Shown: piece by piece, positions 1 through 7,975 of the stretch
How the letters are laid out: every line of letters starts with the position of its first letter
Position numbering within the stretch: the first letter of the stretch is position 1
Origin: Marinobacter daqiaonensis
GTDB taxonomy: Bacteria; Pseudomonadota; Gammaproteobacteria; Pseudomonadales; Oleiphilaceae
Direction of reading: 5' to 3'
NCBI RefSeq assembly: GCF_900115285.1
Contig: NZ_FOYW01000002.1
Location: 62,001-126,000 of the forward strand
Length of the DNA stretch: 64,000 bases
Made by a program: the position numbers and the translations under genes
Notes under the pieces: model-generated
The model's input: only the letters and a program-made list of their open reading frames with translations
Database searches by the model: none
Told to the model about the DNA's origin: nothing

Positions 1-1
1 C

Positions 2-742
2 ACCCTGGCGGGCCTGTTCGGGATTGGCGGCGGCCTTGTGATCGTGCCGGTGCTGATCTTCAGTTTTGGCCTCCAGGGTATCAGTAACGAAATCGTCGCT
101 CACCTGGCGGTCGGCACGTCACTGGCCACCATCGTGTTCACATCCATTGCCTCTGTGCGTTCGCATCACCTCCAGAAAGCGGTGCGCTGGGAACTCTTCC
201 GACCCATGGCGGTCGGCATCGTGGTGGGCGCGGTGCTTGGAGGCTGGACCGCCTCCCTGCTCAGTGGGCCCGCGCTGGAACTGGTGATCGGGGTGTTTGT
301 CATCCTGGTGGGCCTGAAGATGCTTCTGGGTATCAACCCTGTGGAGTCCCGCCCGTTACCGGGAAAGCCCGAGCTGACCGGTGCCGGTGGGATCATTGGC
401 TGGGCCTCGGCCATCTTTGGTATCGGCGGGGGCACTCTGACGGTCCCGTTTCTGACCTGGCGAAGTCTGTCAATCCAGCAGGCTGTGGCGACTTCTGCCG
501 CCTGCGGACTGCCTATTGCCATCGCCGGTGCCGTGACCAATGTTTTCACCGGCTGGGGGCGGCCTGAGCTGCCTGAACTTGCCATGGGGTTTGTCTATCT
601 GCCGGCGCTTCTGGGTATCGTGCTGACCAGCGTGTTTTTTGCCCGCGTCGGGGTTTTCCTGGCCCACCGCCTGGATGGAATGCTGCTAAAGCGGCTGTTT
701 GCCATCCTTCTGCTGGTGGTGGGCATCCGCTTTCTTTTCTGA
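2..742 (+). CDS. TauE/SafE-family membrane permease, 5' end cut by window edge
   Basis: The reading frame is open to the left edge, so the true start lies outside the window. A GTG at 38 sits inside the first conserved membrane helix and is unlikely to be the start. The visible protein begins TLAGLFGIGGG and is almost entirely hydrophobic helices. A second glycine-rich helix (FGIGGGTLTVPF, near residue 140 of the visible part) repeats the first, which is the two-fold pseudo-symmetry of the TauE/SafE (formerly DUF81) family. These proteins are inner-membrane exporters or permeases, some for sulfite or sulfonates; the substrate cannot be read from sequence. It lies 9 bp upstream of lgt on the same strand and may share its transcript. 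Confidence 0.85.
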   Translation, partial: TLAGLFGIGGGLVIVPVLIFSFGLQGISNEIVAHLAVGTSLATIVFTSIASVRSHHLQKAVRWELFRPMAVGIVVGAVLGGWTASLLSGPALELVIGVFVILVGLKMLLGINPVESRPLPGKPELTGAGGIIGWASAIFGIGGGTLTVPFLTWRSLSIQQAVATSAACGLPIAIAGAVTNVFTGWGRPELPELAMGFVYLPALLGIVLTSVFFARVGVFLAHRLDGMLLKRLFAILLLVVGIRFLF

Positions 743-751
743 GGTCCCGAA

Positions 752-1540
752 ATGCTGAAACACCCACAGTTTGATCCGGTCGCTATCTCGATCGGCCCCC
801 TGAAGATTCACTGGTACGGTCTCACCTATCTTGTGGGTTTTGCAGTGGGCTGGTGGCTGGGCAAGGTCAGGGCCCGCAAGGAGTGGACACCGCTGAATGA
901 GGAGCAGGTAGGAGACCTGTTGTTCTACATTGCCCTTGGGGTCATTCTTGGGGGCCGCTTCGGCTATGTGCTGTTCTACAATTTCGACCAGTTCGCGGCC
1001 GACCCGCTCTCCCTGTTGCGGGTCTGGGAAGGGGGTATGTCGTTCCACGGTGGCCTGATCGGCGTGATGCTTGCGATGTGGTGGTTCGGTCGCAAGCTCA
1101 ACTGTGGGTTTTTCCGCATCGCGGATTTTGTTGCGCCGCTGGTGCCTGTCGGCCTGGGCGCGGGGCGCATTGGCAATTTCATCAACGGCGAGCTCTGGGG
1201 CAGGCCGACCGATGTGCCATGGGGCATGGTGTTTCCCCAGGCGCCGGATGCCCTGGCGCGGCATCCTTCCCAGCTTTACCAGTTCGCCCTTGAGGGGGTG
1301 GCGCTTTTCGTTATCCTCTGGCTATTCTCATCGAAGCCCCGGCCGACCATGGCGGTTTCGGGACTGTTTCTGATCCTGTACGGATGTTTCCGGATCATTG
1401 TCGAATTCTTCCGTCAGCCGGATCCGCAACTGGGTTACCTGGCCTTTGACTGGCTGACCATGGGCCAGATTCTCTCCCTGCCCATGGTCATTGCCGGAGC
1501 TCTGCTGATGGTATTTGCATACAGGGGCGCAAGATCATGA
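752..1540 (+). CDS. lgt: Prolipoprotein diacylglyceryl transferase
   Basis: Lgt moves diacylglycerol from phosphatidylglycerol to the lipobox cysteine of prelipoproteins at the inner membrane, the first step of lipoprotein maturation. The 262-residue length is normal. The family signature [14 protein letters not shown] is intact at residues 138-151, and the FHGG stretch carrying the essential histidine is at 98-101. About seven hydrophobic helices are visible. Its stop overlaps the thyA start by 4 bp (ATGA), so the two are translationally coupled; an lgt-thyA pair is common in proteobacteria. A substrate of this pathway, the RlpA lipoprotein, is encoded at 23.7 kb. Confidence 0.97.
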   Translation: MLKHPQFDPVAISIGPLKIHWYGLTYLVGFAVGWWLGKVRARKEWTPLNEEQVGDLLFYIALGVILGGRFGYVLFYNFDQFAADPLSLLRVWEGGMSFHGGLIGVMLAMWWFGRKLNCGFFRIADFVAPLVPVGLGAGRIGNFINGELWGRPTDVPWGMVFPQAPDALARHPSQLYQFALEGVALFVILWLFSSKPRPTMAVSGLFLILYGCFRIIVEFFRQPDPQLGYLAFDWLTMGQILSLPMVIAGALLMVFAYRGARS

Positions 1541-2376
1541 AAGCCTATCTTGATTTGATGAGGGATGTGGTTGCCAACGGGACCGACAAGGGCGACCGGA
1601 CCGGTGTGGGGACCCGTTCGGTGTTCGGCCGTCAGCTGCGGTTTGACCTTGAACAGGGGTTTCCGCTGGTTACCACCAAGAAAGTGCACCTGAGGAGCAT
1701 TATCTATGAACTGTTATGGTTTCTTCAGGGGTCGACGGATAACAACTGGCTGAAGGAGCGCAAGGTCAGTATCTGGGATGAATGGGCGCTGGACAATGGC
1801 GATCTTGGTCCGATCTATGGCAAGCAATGGCGCAGCTGGCTGTGCCCCGACGGACGGGTGGTGGATCAGATCAGTGAGGTCATCGAGCAGATCCGAACCA
1901 AGCCCAATTCCCGGCGGCACATTGTCACGGCGTGGAATCCGGCGGAGCTGCCGGACGAGTCCATGGGTCCCCAGGATAACGCCCGTGAGGGCCGCATGGC
2001 GCTGGCTCCCTGTCACTGTCTGTTCCAGTTCTACGTGGCGGACGGCCGGCTTTCCTGTCAGCTCTACCAGCGCAGTGCGGATCTGTTCCTGGGGGTGCCT
2101 TTCAACATTGCATCCTACAGCCTGCTGACTCATATGGTGGCGCAGCAGTGTGATCTGGAAGTAGGGGAGTTTGTGCACACTTTTGGCGACTGCCACATTT
2201 ACCAGAATCACCTGACTGATGACATTGTGTTTGAGCAGCTTAAACGGAAGCCTGGTCCTCTGCCGAAACTGCGGCTCCTGCGCAAGCCGGATTCGATTTT
2301 TGAATACGAGTATGAGGATTTCGAAATTGAAGGGTATGAGCCTCAGGGCGTGATTAAGGCGCCTATTGCCGTCTAG
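1537..2376 (+). CDS. thyA: Thymidylate synthase
   Basis: ThyA converts dUMP and methylene-tetrahydrofolate to dTMP and dihydrofolate. The 279-residue protein carries the nucleophile Cys159 in the motif [11 protein letters not shown], the DRTGVGT phosphate loop near residue 20, and the nucleotide-binding segment [13 protein letters not shown]. It is slightly longer than the 264-residue E. coli enzyme because of a short insertion (about residues 140-152) just before the catalytic cysteine. It overlaps lgt by 4 bp. folA, which recycles the dihydrofolate made here, follows after a 386-bp gap that holds two inverted-repeat elements. Confidence 0.98.
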   Translation: MKAYLDLMRDVVANGTDKGDRTGVGTRSVFGRQLRFDLEQGFPLVTTKKVHLRSIIYELLWFLQGSTDNNWLKERKVSIWDEWALDNGDLGPIYGKQWRSWLCPDGRVVDQISEVIEQIRTKPNSRRHIVTAWNPAELPDESMGPQDNAREGRMALAPCHCLFQFYVADGRLSCQLYQRSADLFLGVPFNIASYSLLTHMVAQQCDLEVGEFVHTFGDCHIYQNHLTDDIVFEQLKRKPGPLPKLRLLRKPDSIFEYEYEDFEIEGYEPQGVIKAPIAV

Positions 2377-2400
2377 GGTCCTGTCTTTGCCCGAATGTTT

Positions 2401-2433
2401 GGGTGCTCGCGCATGAGCACCCGGTGCCTTTTT
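2401..2433 (+). terminator. Candidate terminator after thyA
   Basis: A perfect 8-bp stem GGGTGCTC (2401-2408) / GAGCACCC (2415-2422) with a 6-nt loop lies 24 bp after the thyA stop. A run of five T follows at 2429-2433, but with a 6-nt gap after the stem, so it is a weak intrinsic terminator at best. The T run also belongs to the left arm of the adjacent repeat. Confidence 0.5.
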
Positions 2434-2512
2434 CCGAAACACGCCGCAAGTACATCCCTGTAGGCTCTTTGAAAAGGTCCCTCTTTTCGAAGGTTTCGGA
2501 AAAAGGCCCCGG
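2421..2512 (-). repeat. Inverted-repeat element, copy 1 (reverse orientation)
   Basis: Terminal arms at 2421-2440 and 2493-2512 are reverse complements over 20 nt with one mismatch, enclosing a 52-nt centre. Read on the minus strand, the centre aligns without gaps to the 52-nt centre of copy 2 (2654-2705) at about 40 of 52 positions. An inner stem, CTTTGAAAA / TTTTCGAAG with one mismatch, is also present. This looks like a small palindromic dispersed element of REP or MITE type. No coding capacity is visible. Confidence 0.8.
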
Positions 2513-2628
2513 CCACTCCTGCGCCCAGAATTCTCAGCATGCTTTTCAGGCGTACAGCTTGAGCTAATGAAAGGCACGTCAGTTTTTGACTTTGGCTACT
2601 TTAGGGCCAACTGAATAGTACGGGGGCA

Positions 2629-2730
2629 GGTGCCGGGTGAGGCTCTCCGGAACCGTCGAAAACAGGGATGTTTTCGTCGAGCCTACATGGACGTATTCAC
2701 GGCGTGTTCCGGAAAGCCTTACCCGGTGGC
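2629..2730 (+). repeat. Inverted-repeat element, copy 2 (forward orientation)
   Basis: Arms at 2629-2653 and 2706-2730 pair over 25 nt with about five mismatches, and the centre is again exactly 52 nt. The inner stem CGAAAAC / GTTTTCG (2657-2676 region) is perfect and differs from copy 1 at both partners, so base pairing is preserved. The element ends about 30 bp before the folA start codon, so it would lie in or next to the folA leader. A short T-rich and GC-poor stretch (2571-2628) separates the copies. Confidence 0.8.
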
Positions 2731-2762
2731 TGACCTTTCACCATGCCATGAAGGCGAAGGAA

Positions 2763-3275
2763 ATGAGAAAAGCACTAATTGTCGCCATGTCCCGCAATCG
2801 GGTCATCGGCCGTAACAACAGGCTCCCGTGGTATCTGCCGGGGGACCTGAAGTACTTCAAGCAGGCCACCATGGGCAAGCCCATCATTATGGGTCGCAAG
2901 ACCTGGGAGTCCATTGGCAAGGCCCTGCCGGGACGGCTTAACGTCGTCGTGTCTTCAAGGGAGCTGGATCTGCCACCGGGAGTGGCCCGGGTGGCAACCC
3001 TGAACGAGGCCTTCCGGAAAGCGGAGGCCCAGGCCATGCTGGACGGAGTTGACGAGGTGATGGTGATCGGCGGTGCCCAGATCTATGAGGCAGTGCTGCC
3101 GGAAATCGACCGGATGTATATTACCCAGGTCCACGCCGAGGTGGAAGGCGATGCATTATTTCCGGAAGTGGACCTGGACCAATGGCAGGAAATCGGACGG
3201 GAGGATTTCTCCGCGTCCGATCACAATCCCTACGACTACAGCTTTGTGGTCTACCAGCGTCCTCAGTCGGACTGA
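2763..3275 (+). CDS. folA: Dihydrofolate reductase
   Basis: FolA reduces dihydrofolate to tetrahydrofolate with NADPH, closing the cycle opened by ThyA. The ATG at 2763 gives MRKALIVAMSRNRVIG, the normal N-terminus, and has GAAGG just upstream; in-frame upstream starts lie inside the repeat and are rejected. The 170-residue protein has the substrate loop LPWYLPGDL with the conserved acidic residue, the GRKTWESIG cofactor motif and the VIGGAQIYEAVLP segment. The last 13 bp overlap the 3' end of the convergent helicase gene. Confidence 0.97.
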   Translation: MRKALIVAMSRNRVIGRNNRLPWYLPGDLKYFKQATMGKPIIMGRKTWESIGKALPGRLNVVVSSRELDLPPGVARVATLNEAFRKAEAQAMLDGVDEVMVIGGAQIYEAVLPEIDRMYITQVHAEVEGDALFPEVDLDQWQEIGREDFSASDHNPYDYSFVVYQRPQSD

Positions 3276-4774
3276 GGACGCTTGCCGGCCGGCTTGAAGC
3301 CGTCACGCTTACCGCCGGGCTTGCCGCCAGGCTTATTTCCGCGGTAGCCACCCGGTTTTCCACCGGGGCCACCCTTTCGGAAATTACCGCGGGGTTTGCC
3401 GCCGGGGCCGCCATGCCTTTTCGGAGGATTGGCCGACGGCACCGGCAGCTCTGAAGGCTGCTCCAGGGGCAGGGAGCCAGGCTGGGCGGATTCCATCCAG
3501 CAGGCCATGGCGCCCGCCAGCATGGCCATGTCAATGTTGTTGCGCTCGGCTATATCGTCCAGCAGACCCATTGCCTTGGCCAGTTTGCCGTCTTCCGTGA
3601 AGCCCATCAGCTGGCTCTCGAACTGCTCCTGGCGAAGTTTCTGCAGGGCGGCGGGCGACGGCAGCTCATAGGGTTCCATAGGCGAGTTGGTCGCTCGCTC
3701 CAGGGTGCGCAGCCAGCTGCGCTCCCGCGGAGTCACCAGCAGGATGGCCTTGCCAGCGCGGCCGGCACGGCCGGTGCGGCCCACCCGGTGGATGTAGGCT
3801 TCGCTGTCGTAAGGCACGTCGTAGTTGATGACGTGGGTGATCCGGGACACATCCAGGCCACGGGCGGCGACGTCGGTGGCAACGATAATGTCCTTCTTGC
3901 CACGCTTCAGGTCTTCAACTGTCTGCTCGCGCTGACGCTGGTTCAGATCGCCGTTCAGTGGCGCCACGGAATGGCCGCGGGCGGCGAGTTTTTCCGCCAG
4001 CAGGGTGGTTTCCGCCTTGGTGCGCACGAAGATAATGGCCGCGTCAATCGGCTCCACTTCGAGAATGCGGGTGACCGCATCCAGCTTGCGCTCGCCGAAG
4101 GTGGGCAACACGTACTGGGCGATGCGCTCCACTGTGCGGGTTTCGCTCTTGATCTTTACTTCCCGGGCGTCGCTCAGGTAAGTGTTGGCGACCCGGGCAA
4201 TGGCTGGCGGCATGGTGGCGGAGAAGAGCGCACGCTGGCAGCTGGCCGGCGTGGTGGCAAGAATGGCCTCCACATCGTCGATAAAGCCCATGCGCAGCAT
4301 TTCGTCGGCTTCATCCAGTACCAGGGCCTTGAGGTTTTCCAGTTTCAGCTTGCCGCGACGCAGGTGATCCAGCAGTCGGCCCGGCGTGCCCACGATGACC
4401 TGGGCACCCCGGTTCAGGGCTTTGAGCTGGGGCGCGAAATCGGCGCCACCATAAATGGGTACCACCTGCAGCTGGCGAAAACCGCTGGCATAGGTGGAAA
4501 AGGCTTCGGCCACCTGGATGGCCAGCTCACGGGTCGGAGTGAGGACGAGGATCTGGGGTGACAGATTATCGGCGTCTATCCGGCTCAGCAGGGGCAGCGC
4601 AAAGGCTGCGGTCTTGCCGGTGCCGGTCTGGGCAATCCCCAGCAGATGGTGACCCTCAAGCAGAATCGGGATGGCCTGGGCCTGGATGGGAGACGGGGTT
4701 TCATAACCGACCTTACGGACGGCCTCAAGCACGGCCGGGTCAAGGCCGAGTTCAGCAAAGGATAGTTCTGACAT
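3263..4774 (-). CDS. DEAD-box ATP-dependent RNA helicase (DeaD/RhlE-like)
   Basis: A 503-residue RNA helicase likely to act in ribosome assembly, RNA decay or cold adaptation. All core motifs are present: the Q motif (TPSPIQAQAIP, about 26-36), motif I AQTGTGKT (48-55), DEAD (154-157), SAT in LFSATMPP, and HRVGRTGRAGR near 335. The tail after about residue 430 is a low-complexity, basic, GGKPGG-rich stretch, typical of RNA-binding extensions. It lacks the clear extra RNA-binding fold of full-length CsdA, so I do not assign deaD or rhlE. Its 3' end overlaps folA by 13 bp on the opposite strand. Confidence 0.95.
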   Translation of the reverse strand: MSELSFAELGLDPAVLEAVRKVGYETPSPIQAQAIPILLEGHHLLGIAQTGTGKTAAFALPLLSRIDADNLSPQILVLTPTRELAIQVAEAFSTYASGFRQLQVVPIYGGADFAPQLKALNRGAQVIVGTPGRLLDHLRRGKLKLENLKALVLDEADEMLRMGFIDDVEAILATTPASCQRALFSATMPPAIARVANTYLSDAREVKIKSETRTVERIAQYVLPTFGERKLDAVTRILEVEPIDAAIIFVRTKAETTLLAEKLAARGHSVAPLNGDLNQRQREQTVEDLKRGKKDIIVATDVAARGLDVSRITHVINYDVPYDSEAYIHRVGRTGRAGRAGKAILLVTPRERSWLRTLERATNSPMEPYELPSPAALQKLRQEQFESQLMGFTEDGKLAKAMGLLDDIAERNNIDMAMLAGAMACWMESAQPGSLPLEQPSELPVPSANPPKRHGGPGGKPRGNFRKGGPGGKPGGYRGNKPGGKPGGKRDGFKPAGKRPQSD

Positions 4775-5134
4775 TCAATTACCTGGAATTCGGGGTGAGG
4801 GAGTCTTGCGTCTGCTGCGTTAATGTTGGCAGAGGGTTCTGGACTGTGCGAGGACTCCTGAAGCTACCGGCAGAGCGCGTCGGGGTAGCGTTGCCCCGTA
4901 AACCCGGCTGGTACTGTCACTGGCGGACCTGAAGATAGGGACGCCGGTGGATCTGGTCATCGTTCTGACAATGACGGCGACGAGTATACCTGCTTGCTGC
5001 CGGATTTTACAGTCGTCCCTGGGTCAGCCGGGGTAGGTAATTGCCGGTGGCACTTGTCTCAGGGCGGCCTTTGGGGCAGTCTTTCGCTTCGATTATACGC
5101 ATCCTTACTTTTTACCTGTCGGAGAGATCCTGTC
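4775..5134. promoter_or_regulatory. 360-bp divergent intergenic region
   Basis: Lies between the divergent helicase and thioesterase genes and must hold both promoters. Cold-shock-type helicase genes often have long leaders, which would fit the space, but I see no clear -35/-10 pair or stable hairpin. A GGAGAG at 5121-5126 is the ribosome binding site that fixes the thioesterase start. Confidence 0.4.
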
Positions 5135-5920
5135 ATGACTTTTGAGGAACTGCTTGCCGCTTCAGCCGGTGACCAACTCATCATTCCCGAAAGCTGGGCG
5201 CAGGGGCGGGCCACTTTTGGCGGGCTCACTGGGGCCCTGGCCTTTGATCGGATGAAGGAGGTGGTTACCCCGGGTCGGCCCATGCGGGCCATGCAGGTGT
5301 CCTTCGTGGGGCCGGTGGAGCCGGACCTGCCGGTGACGATGGAAGCGGAGTTGCTGCGTGAAGGCAAGGCGGTCAGTCAGACCATGGTGCGAATGGTGCA
5401 GGATGGCAGCACCCGCCTGGTGGCACTGGGGAGTTATGGCGGCGGGCGTGAGTCGGCCGTGACGGTTCCGCCCGTGGCGGCGCCCGAGGCACCCGCGCCA
5501 GAGGATTGTCGTCCCACCCCCTACATCGAAGGCCTCATGCCCAGTTTTACCCAGTTCATCGAGATGCGTTGGTGTTTCGGAGGATTGCCCTTCAGTGGCA
5601 AGGACCACCGTGAGATGGGTGGCTGGATGCAGTTCCGGGAGCCGCCGGCAGAGCTTGGCGACGCCGGTGTGATTGGCCTGATTGATGCTTGGCCGGCGGC
5701 CATTCTGCAGCACCTCACTGAGCGGGTGCCGGCGAGCTCCCTGTCCTGGTCGGTGGAACTGGTACATCCGAGACCCGAAGTGAAACCGGACGAGTGGCTG
5801 CTTTACCGTGCAACCACCGATCAGGCCGGGGAGGGCTATGGCCACATCCACGCCGAAATATGGAACCGCAAGGGTGAGCTGGTTGCCATCAGCCGGCAGA
5901 CCGTCGTGGTCTTCGGCTGA
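5135..5920 (+). CDS. Acyl-CoA thioesterase family protein (double hotdog)
   Basis: A 261-residue protein starting MTFEELLAAS, with GGAGAG nine bases upstream; the longer upstream frame has no such site. The N-terminal half (about 25-110, including ATFGGLTGALAFDRM and RAMQVSFVGPV) and the C-terminal half (about 145-261, including GLIDAWPAAI, SLSWSVELVHP and ISRQTVVVFG) read as two hotdog domains, as in TesB-like (4HBT_3) thioesterases. Such enzymes hydrolyse fatty acyl-CoA in the cytoplasm; chain length cannot be told. It is convergent with the next gene, with only 20 bp between stops. Confidence 0.85.
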   Translation: MTFEELLAASAGDQLIIPESWAQGRATFGGLTGALAFDRMKEVVTPGRPMRAMQVSFVGPVEPDLPVTMEAELLREGKAVSQTMVRMVQDGSTRLVALGSYGGGRESAVTVPPVAAPEAPAPEDCRPTPYIEGLMPSFTQFIEMRWCFGGLPFSGKDHREMGGWMQFREPPAELGDAGVIGLIDAWPAAILQHLTERVPASSLSWSVELVHPRPEVKPDEWLLYRATTDQAGEGYGHIHAEIWNRKGELVAISRQTVVVFG

Positions 5921-5940
5921 CGTGACGAAAGATGTCGGAG

Positions 5941-6843
5941 TCAGGCTGCCAGGCTTGGTCGGCAGGCATCGATGATGACCCGGGCAAAGCTGTCCGGGGC
6001 GTCCTCCTGAAGGAAATGACCCCCCTTCAGGGTGACGTGGGGCTGCCCCAGGGCGCCCGGAACACGCCGCTGGAGTCGTATGTGGCCGCCCCGAGTGCCC
6101 GGGTCGGAATCACTGAAGCAGGTGATGAAGGGTTTTTGCCAGTTCTCCAGGAACCGCCACAACCGCTGGCGGTTCAGTTCTTCCTGATGATGGTGCCGCA
6201 AAACCCTGGCGAAGGAACGGGCTCCTGCCTTGTGGGCATCATCCGGAAAAGGGGCGTCAAAGGCTGCAAGCTCCGCCCGTGAAAGCGGCCGTGTGGTGCC
6301 GAGCTGAATCAGTTGTGGCACCGGAAACCAAGGGCTGTAACGGGCGAATGCCTGTAACAGGCAGCTCATCGAGGGTTGCCTGTCTTCCTTGGTCGAGGGG
6401 ATGACCGCATTAGCCGTGATGATTCGGCTGAACCTCTGCGGTTGCCGCATCACCAGCGCGAGAGCGAGCAGTGAGGTGCGATTCTGACACACCAGGGTTA
6501 TCCGCTTCAGGTCCAGTTTGACCAGCCATTGCTCAAGCCAGCCCAGGTGGCGCTCAAAAGAGTAGTCACGCTGACTCGCCGGCTTGTCGGAACGGCCAAA
6601 GCCGATCAGGTCCGGCGCGAGTACCCTCAAACCGGCGTCGGCAAGCAGGGGAATCATGTGTCGATAGAGATACGACCAGCCATGTTCGCCATGGAGCATA
6701 ACCACCGGGGAGGCGGCTGCCGGGCCATGGTCGACATGGTGAAGTCTCAGCGGCGCACCAGTGCCTACGTCGGTGAACCGGGGAGGGTAGGGAAAGTCCG
6801 GCAAATCCGTGAATCGGGAATCGTCGGTTCTCAGAATACGCAT
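5941..6843 (-). CDS. Alpha/beta hydrolase, haloalkane-dehalogenase-like with substituted nucleophile
   Basis: The start MRILRTDDSRF matches dehalogenase N-termini; an in-frame TTG nine codons upstream is less likely. The 300-residue protein keeps the family frame: HGEHGWSYLYRHMIP (51-65, oxyanion region), APDLIGFGRSDKP (76-88), FSDSDPGTRGG (243-253) and the catalytic-His segment GGHFLQED (274-281). At the nucleophile elbow, where haloalkane dehalogenases have CQDWGG, this protein reads CQNRTS: Asn121 replaces the Asp nucleophile, and the halide-binding Trp and both glycines are gone. It is therefore probably not a dehalogenase as it stands. A perfect ANR/FNR box lies about 110 bp upstream of the start. 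Confidence 0.85.
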   Translation of the reverse strand: MRILRTDDSRFTDLPDFPYPPRFTDVGTGAPLRLHHVDHGPAAASPVVMLHGEHGWSYLYRHMIPLLADAGLRVLAPDLIGFGRSDKPASQRDYSFERHLGWLEQWLVKLDLKRITLVCQNRTSLLALALVMRQPQRFSRIITANAVIPSTKEDRQPSMSCLLQAFARYSPWFPVPQLIQLGTTRPLSRAELAAFDAPFPDDAHKAGARSFARVLRHHHQEELNRQRLWRFLENWQKPFITCFSDSDPGTRGGHIRLQRRVPGALGQPHVTLKGGHFLQEDAPDSFARVIIDACRPSLAA

Positions 6844-6953
6844 ACCATCGACTGCTCTGGCTGATTGCAAGCGTGTCGTCCAGGTGGACGGATTAGAGCC
6901 CAGCTTAGAGCAGATGATGGATTCTTGTGTTTGCTTTACGTAACAGCGCGTTA

Positions 6954-6967
6954 TTGATTTGAATCAA
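6954..6967. promoter_or_regulatory. ANR/FNR box (perfect consensus)
   Basis: TTGAT-TTGA-ATCAA matches TTGAT-N4-ATCAA at all ten defined positions. It sits about 110 bp upstream of the dehalogenase-like gene and overlaps the stop codon of the Cys-rich small gene, so the downstream hydrolase is the natural target. A perfect second box and the ANR gene itself are at 44.7-45.5 kb. I could not find a confident -10 at class II spacing. Confidence 0.7.
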
Positions 6968-7215
6968 ACCGCGATGCGGTTCTCAGCTCTTTGTTTTTCC
7001 GCCTTTTTCGTGGCTTCGTCGCAACAGTTAACGGCACCACAATCGTCCGCTGAACACAGTCCGATAATATCGCAGGGCAGGTCGTAACGGTTTTCACCCT
7101 GATTCTCGAAAATCCGGCTCGGTGGCAGAATCGACTGACAGTGACCACACAGAAGGGTGGGCACCGTGCTGTTTTCCGCCAGCCGTGCGGTAAAGAAATC
7201 CTGGTATTCGCTCAT
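6964..7215 (-). CDS. Small cysteine-rich protein, possible zinc ribbon
   Basis: An 83-residue protein. The ATG at 7215 has AAGGAG at ideal spacing; longer versions back to 7344 add sequence without a site. Cysteines fall at 23, 26 (CGHC), 48, 54, 59, 64 and 65, which could form a zinc ribbon or other metal site, followed by a charged tail rich in Lys, Glu and Arg. No signal peptide or membrane segment, so probably cytoplasmic. I do not recognise the family. Its stop codon overlaps an ANR box, but that box lies downstream of the gene and is unlikely to control it. Confidence 0.7.
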   Translation of the reverse strand: MSEYQDFFTARLAENSTVPTLLCGHCQSILPPSRIFENQGENRYDLPCDIIGLCSADDCGAVNCCDEATKKAEKQRAENRIAV

Positions 7216-7398
7216 AATCGCTCCTTTGCTGATTACACAATAAGGCCTGAATGTGACACTTAAAGGTCCCTTACACACAAGCTTATACGATCCACGGGGT
7301 CTGGCCAGTTCATGGGCATCCAATGCTTCGGATGGCTGACTCACTTAACCCAAGCAATACGCTCTGGGGCAGAGCGCCGGATCAGCGAATCGTCTGGA

Positions 7399-7806
7399 TC
7401 AGGTATCCGGCAGGGGCGGCCGACGGTTGGAGCGCTTGTCGTCCCAGCCCAGTTCCCGGGGGTCGTACCAGCCGAGTCTCCGGATAACCTGGTCACGGGT
7501 GGCGTCAGACAGGGTTTCCCAGAGAATCTGGAAGTCTTCCACCGCCATGTCCCGCTGGCGCTGGTGGCGACTGCGCAGTCGGTTTATCAGCTGTGGCAGC
7601 TTGAGCGCCTCGCCCAGCTGCCCGGGAACCAGCACTTCCTGTCCCATGACCTTGCGGCGATGGGTGCGACCGGCGAGGACCGTAGCCAGTGTCTCGGCGG
7701 CCTGTAATGCCGTTTCTTCGTTGAATTTGGTACCTGTCACGATGGCTCTGACCTTCAATCCGGCAGGATGTTCCCCATGGCGCCCCTGAAAACAGGCTCT
7801 GCTCAC
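7399..7806 (-). CDS. Conserved-looking hypothetical protein
   Basis: Up to 135 residues, beginning with GTG at 7806 (AAGGA directly before it, at tight spacing). An internal GTG or TTG some 16-22 codons later is also possible, so the start is uncertain. The protein is soluble, with a mixed helical pattern: KVRAIVTGTKFNEETALQ, then a basic HRRKVMGQEVLVPG turn, then WETLSDATRDQVIRRLGWYD. I recognise no domain. Codon use resembles its neighbours. It is divergent from the AI-2E-family gene, with 169 bp between starts. Confidence 0.55.
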   Translation of the reverse strand: MSRACFQGRHGEHPAGLKVRAIVTGTKFNEETALQAAETLATVLAGRTHRRKVMGQEVLVPGQLGEALKLPQLINRLRSRHQRQRDMAVEDFQILWETLSDATRDQVIRRLGWYDPRELGWDDKRSNRRPPLPDT

Positions 7807-7975
7807 ATCCTTTTCTTGCCGCCAATTCGTTAACCGATCACTATAACCCGCTCTCGTTCCGTCTGGCCATTACGAAGGAGGCGGGCACGGGCTGGTCAAG
7901 TCGACCGGGTTAGGGTATAAGGCCCCCGGGACCTGATCGGGTTCAGTCAATCCATCGAGAAAGGATGCCCCTGTC

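Noticed and set aside
2630..2815. Short frame across repeat copy 2 into folA
   Set aside because: It reads through the inverted repeat in another frame of folA, with no supporting start signal.
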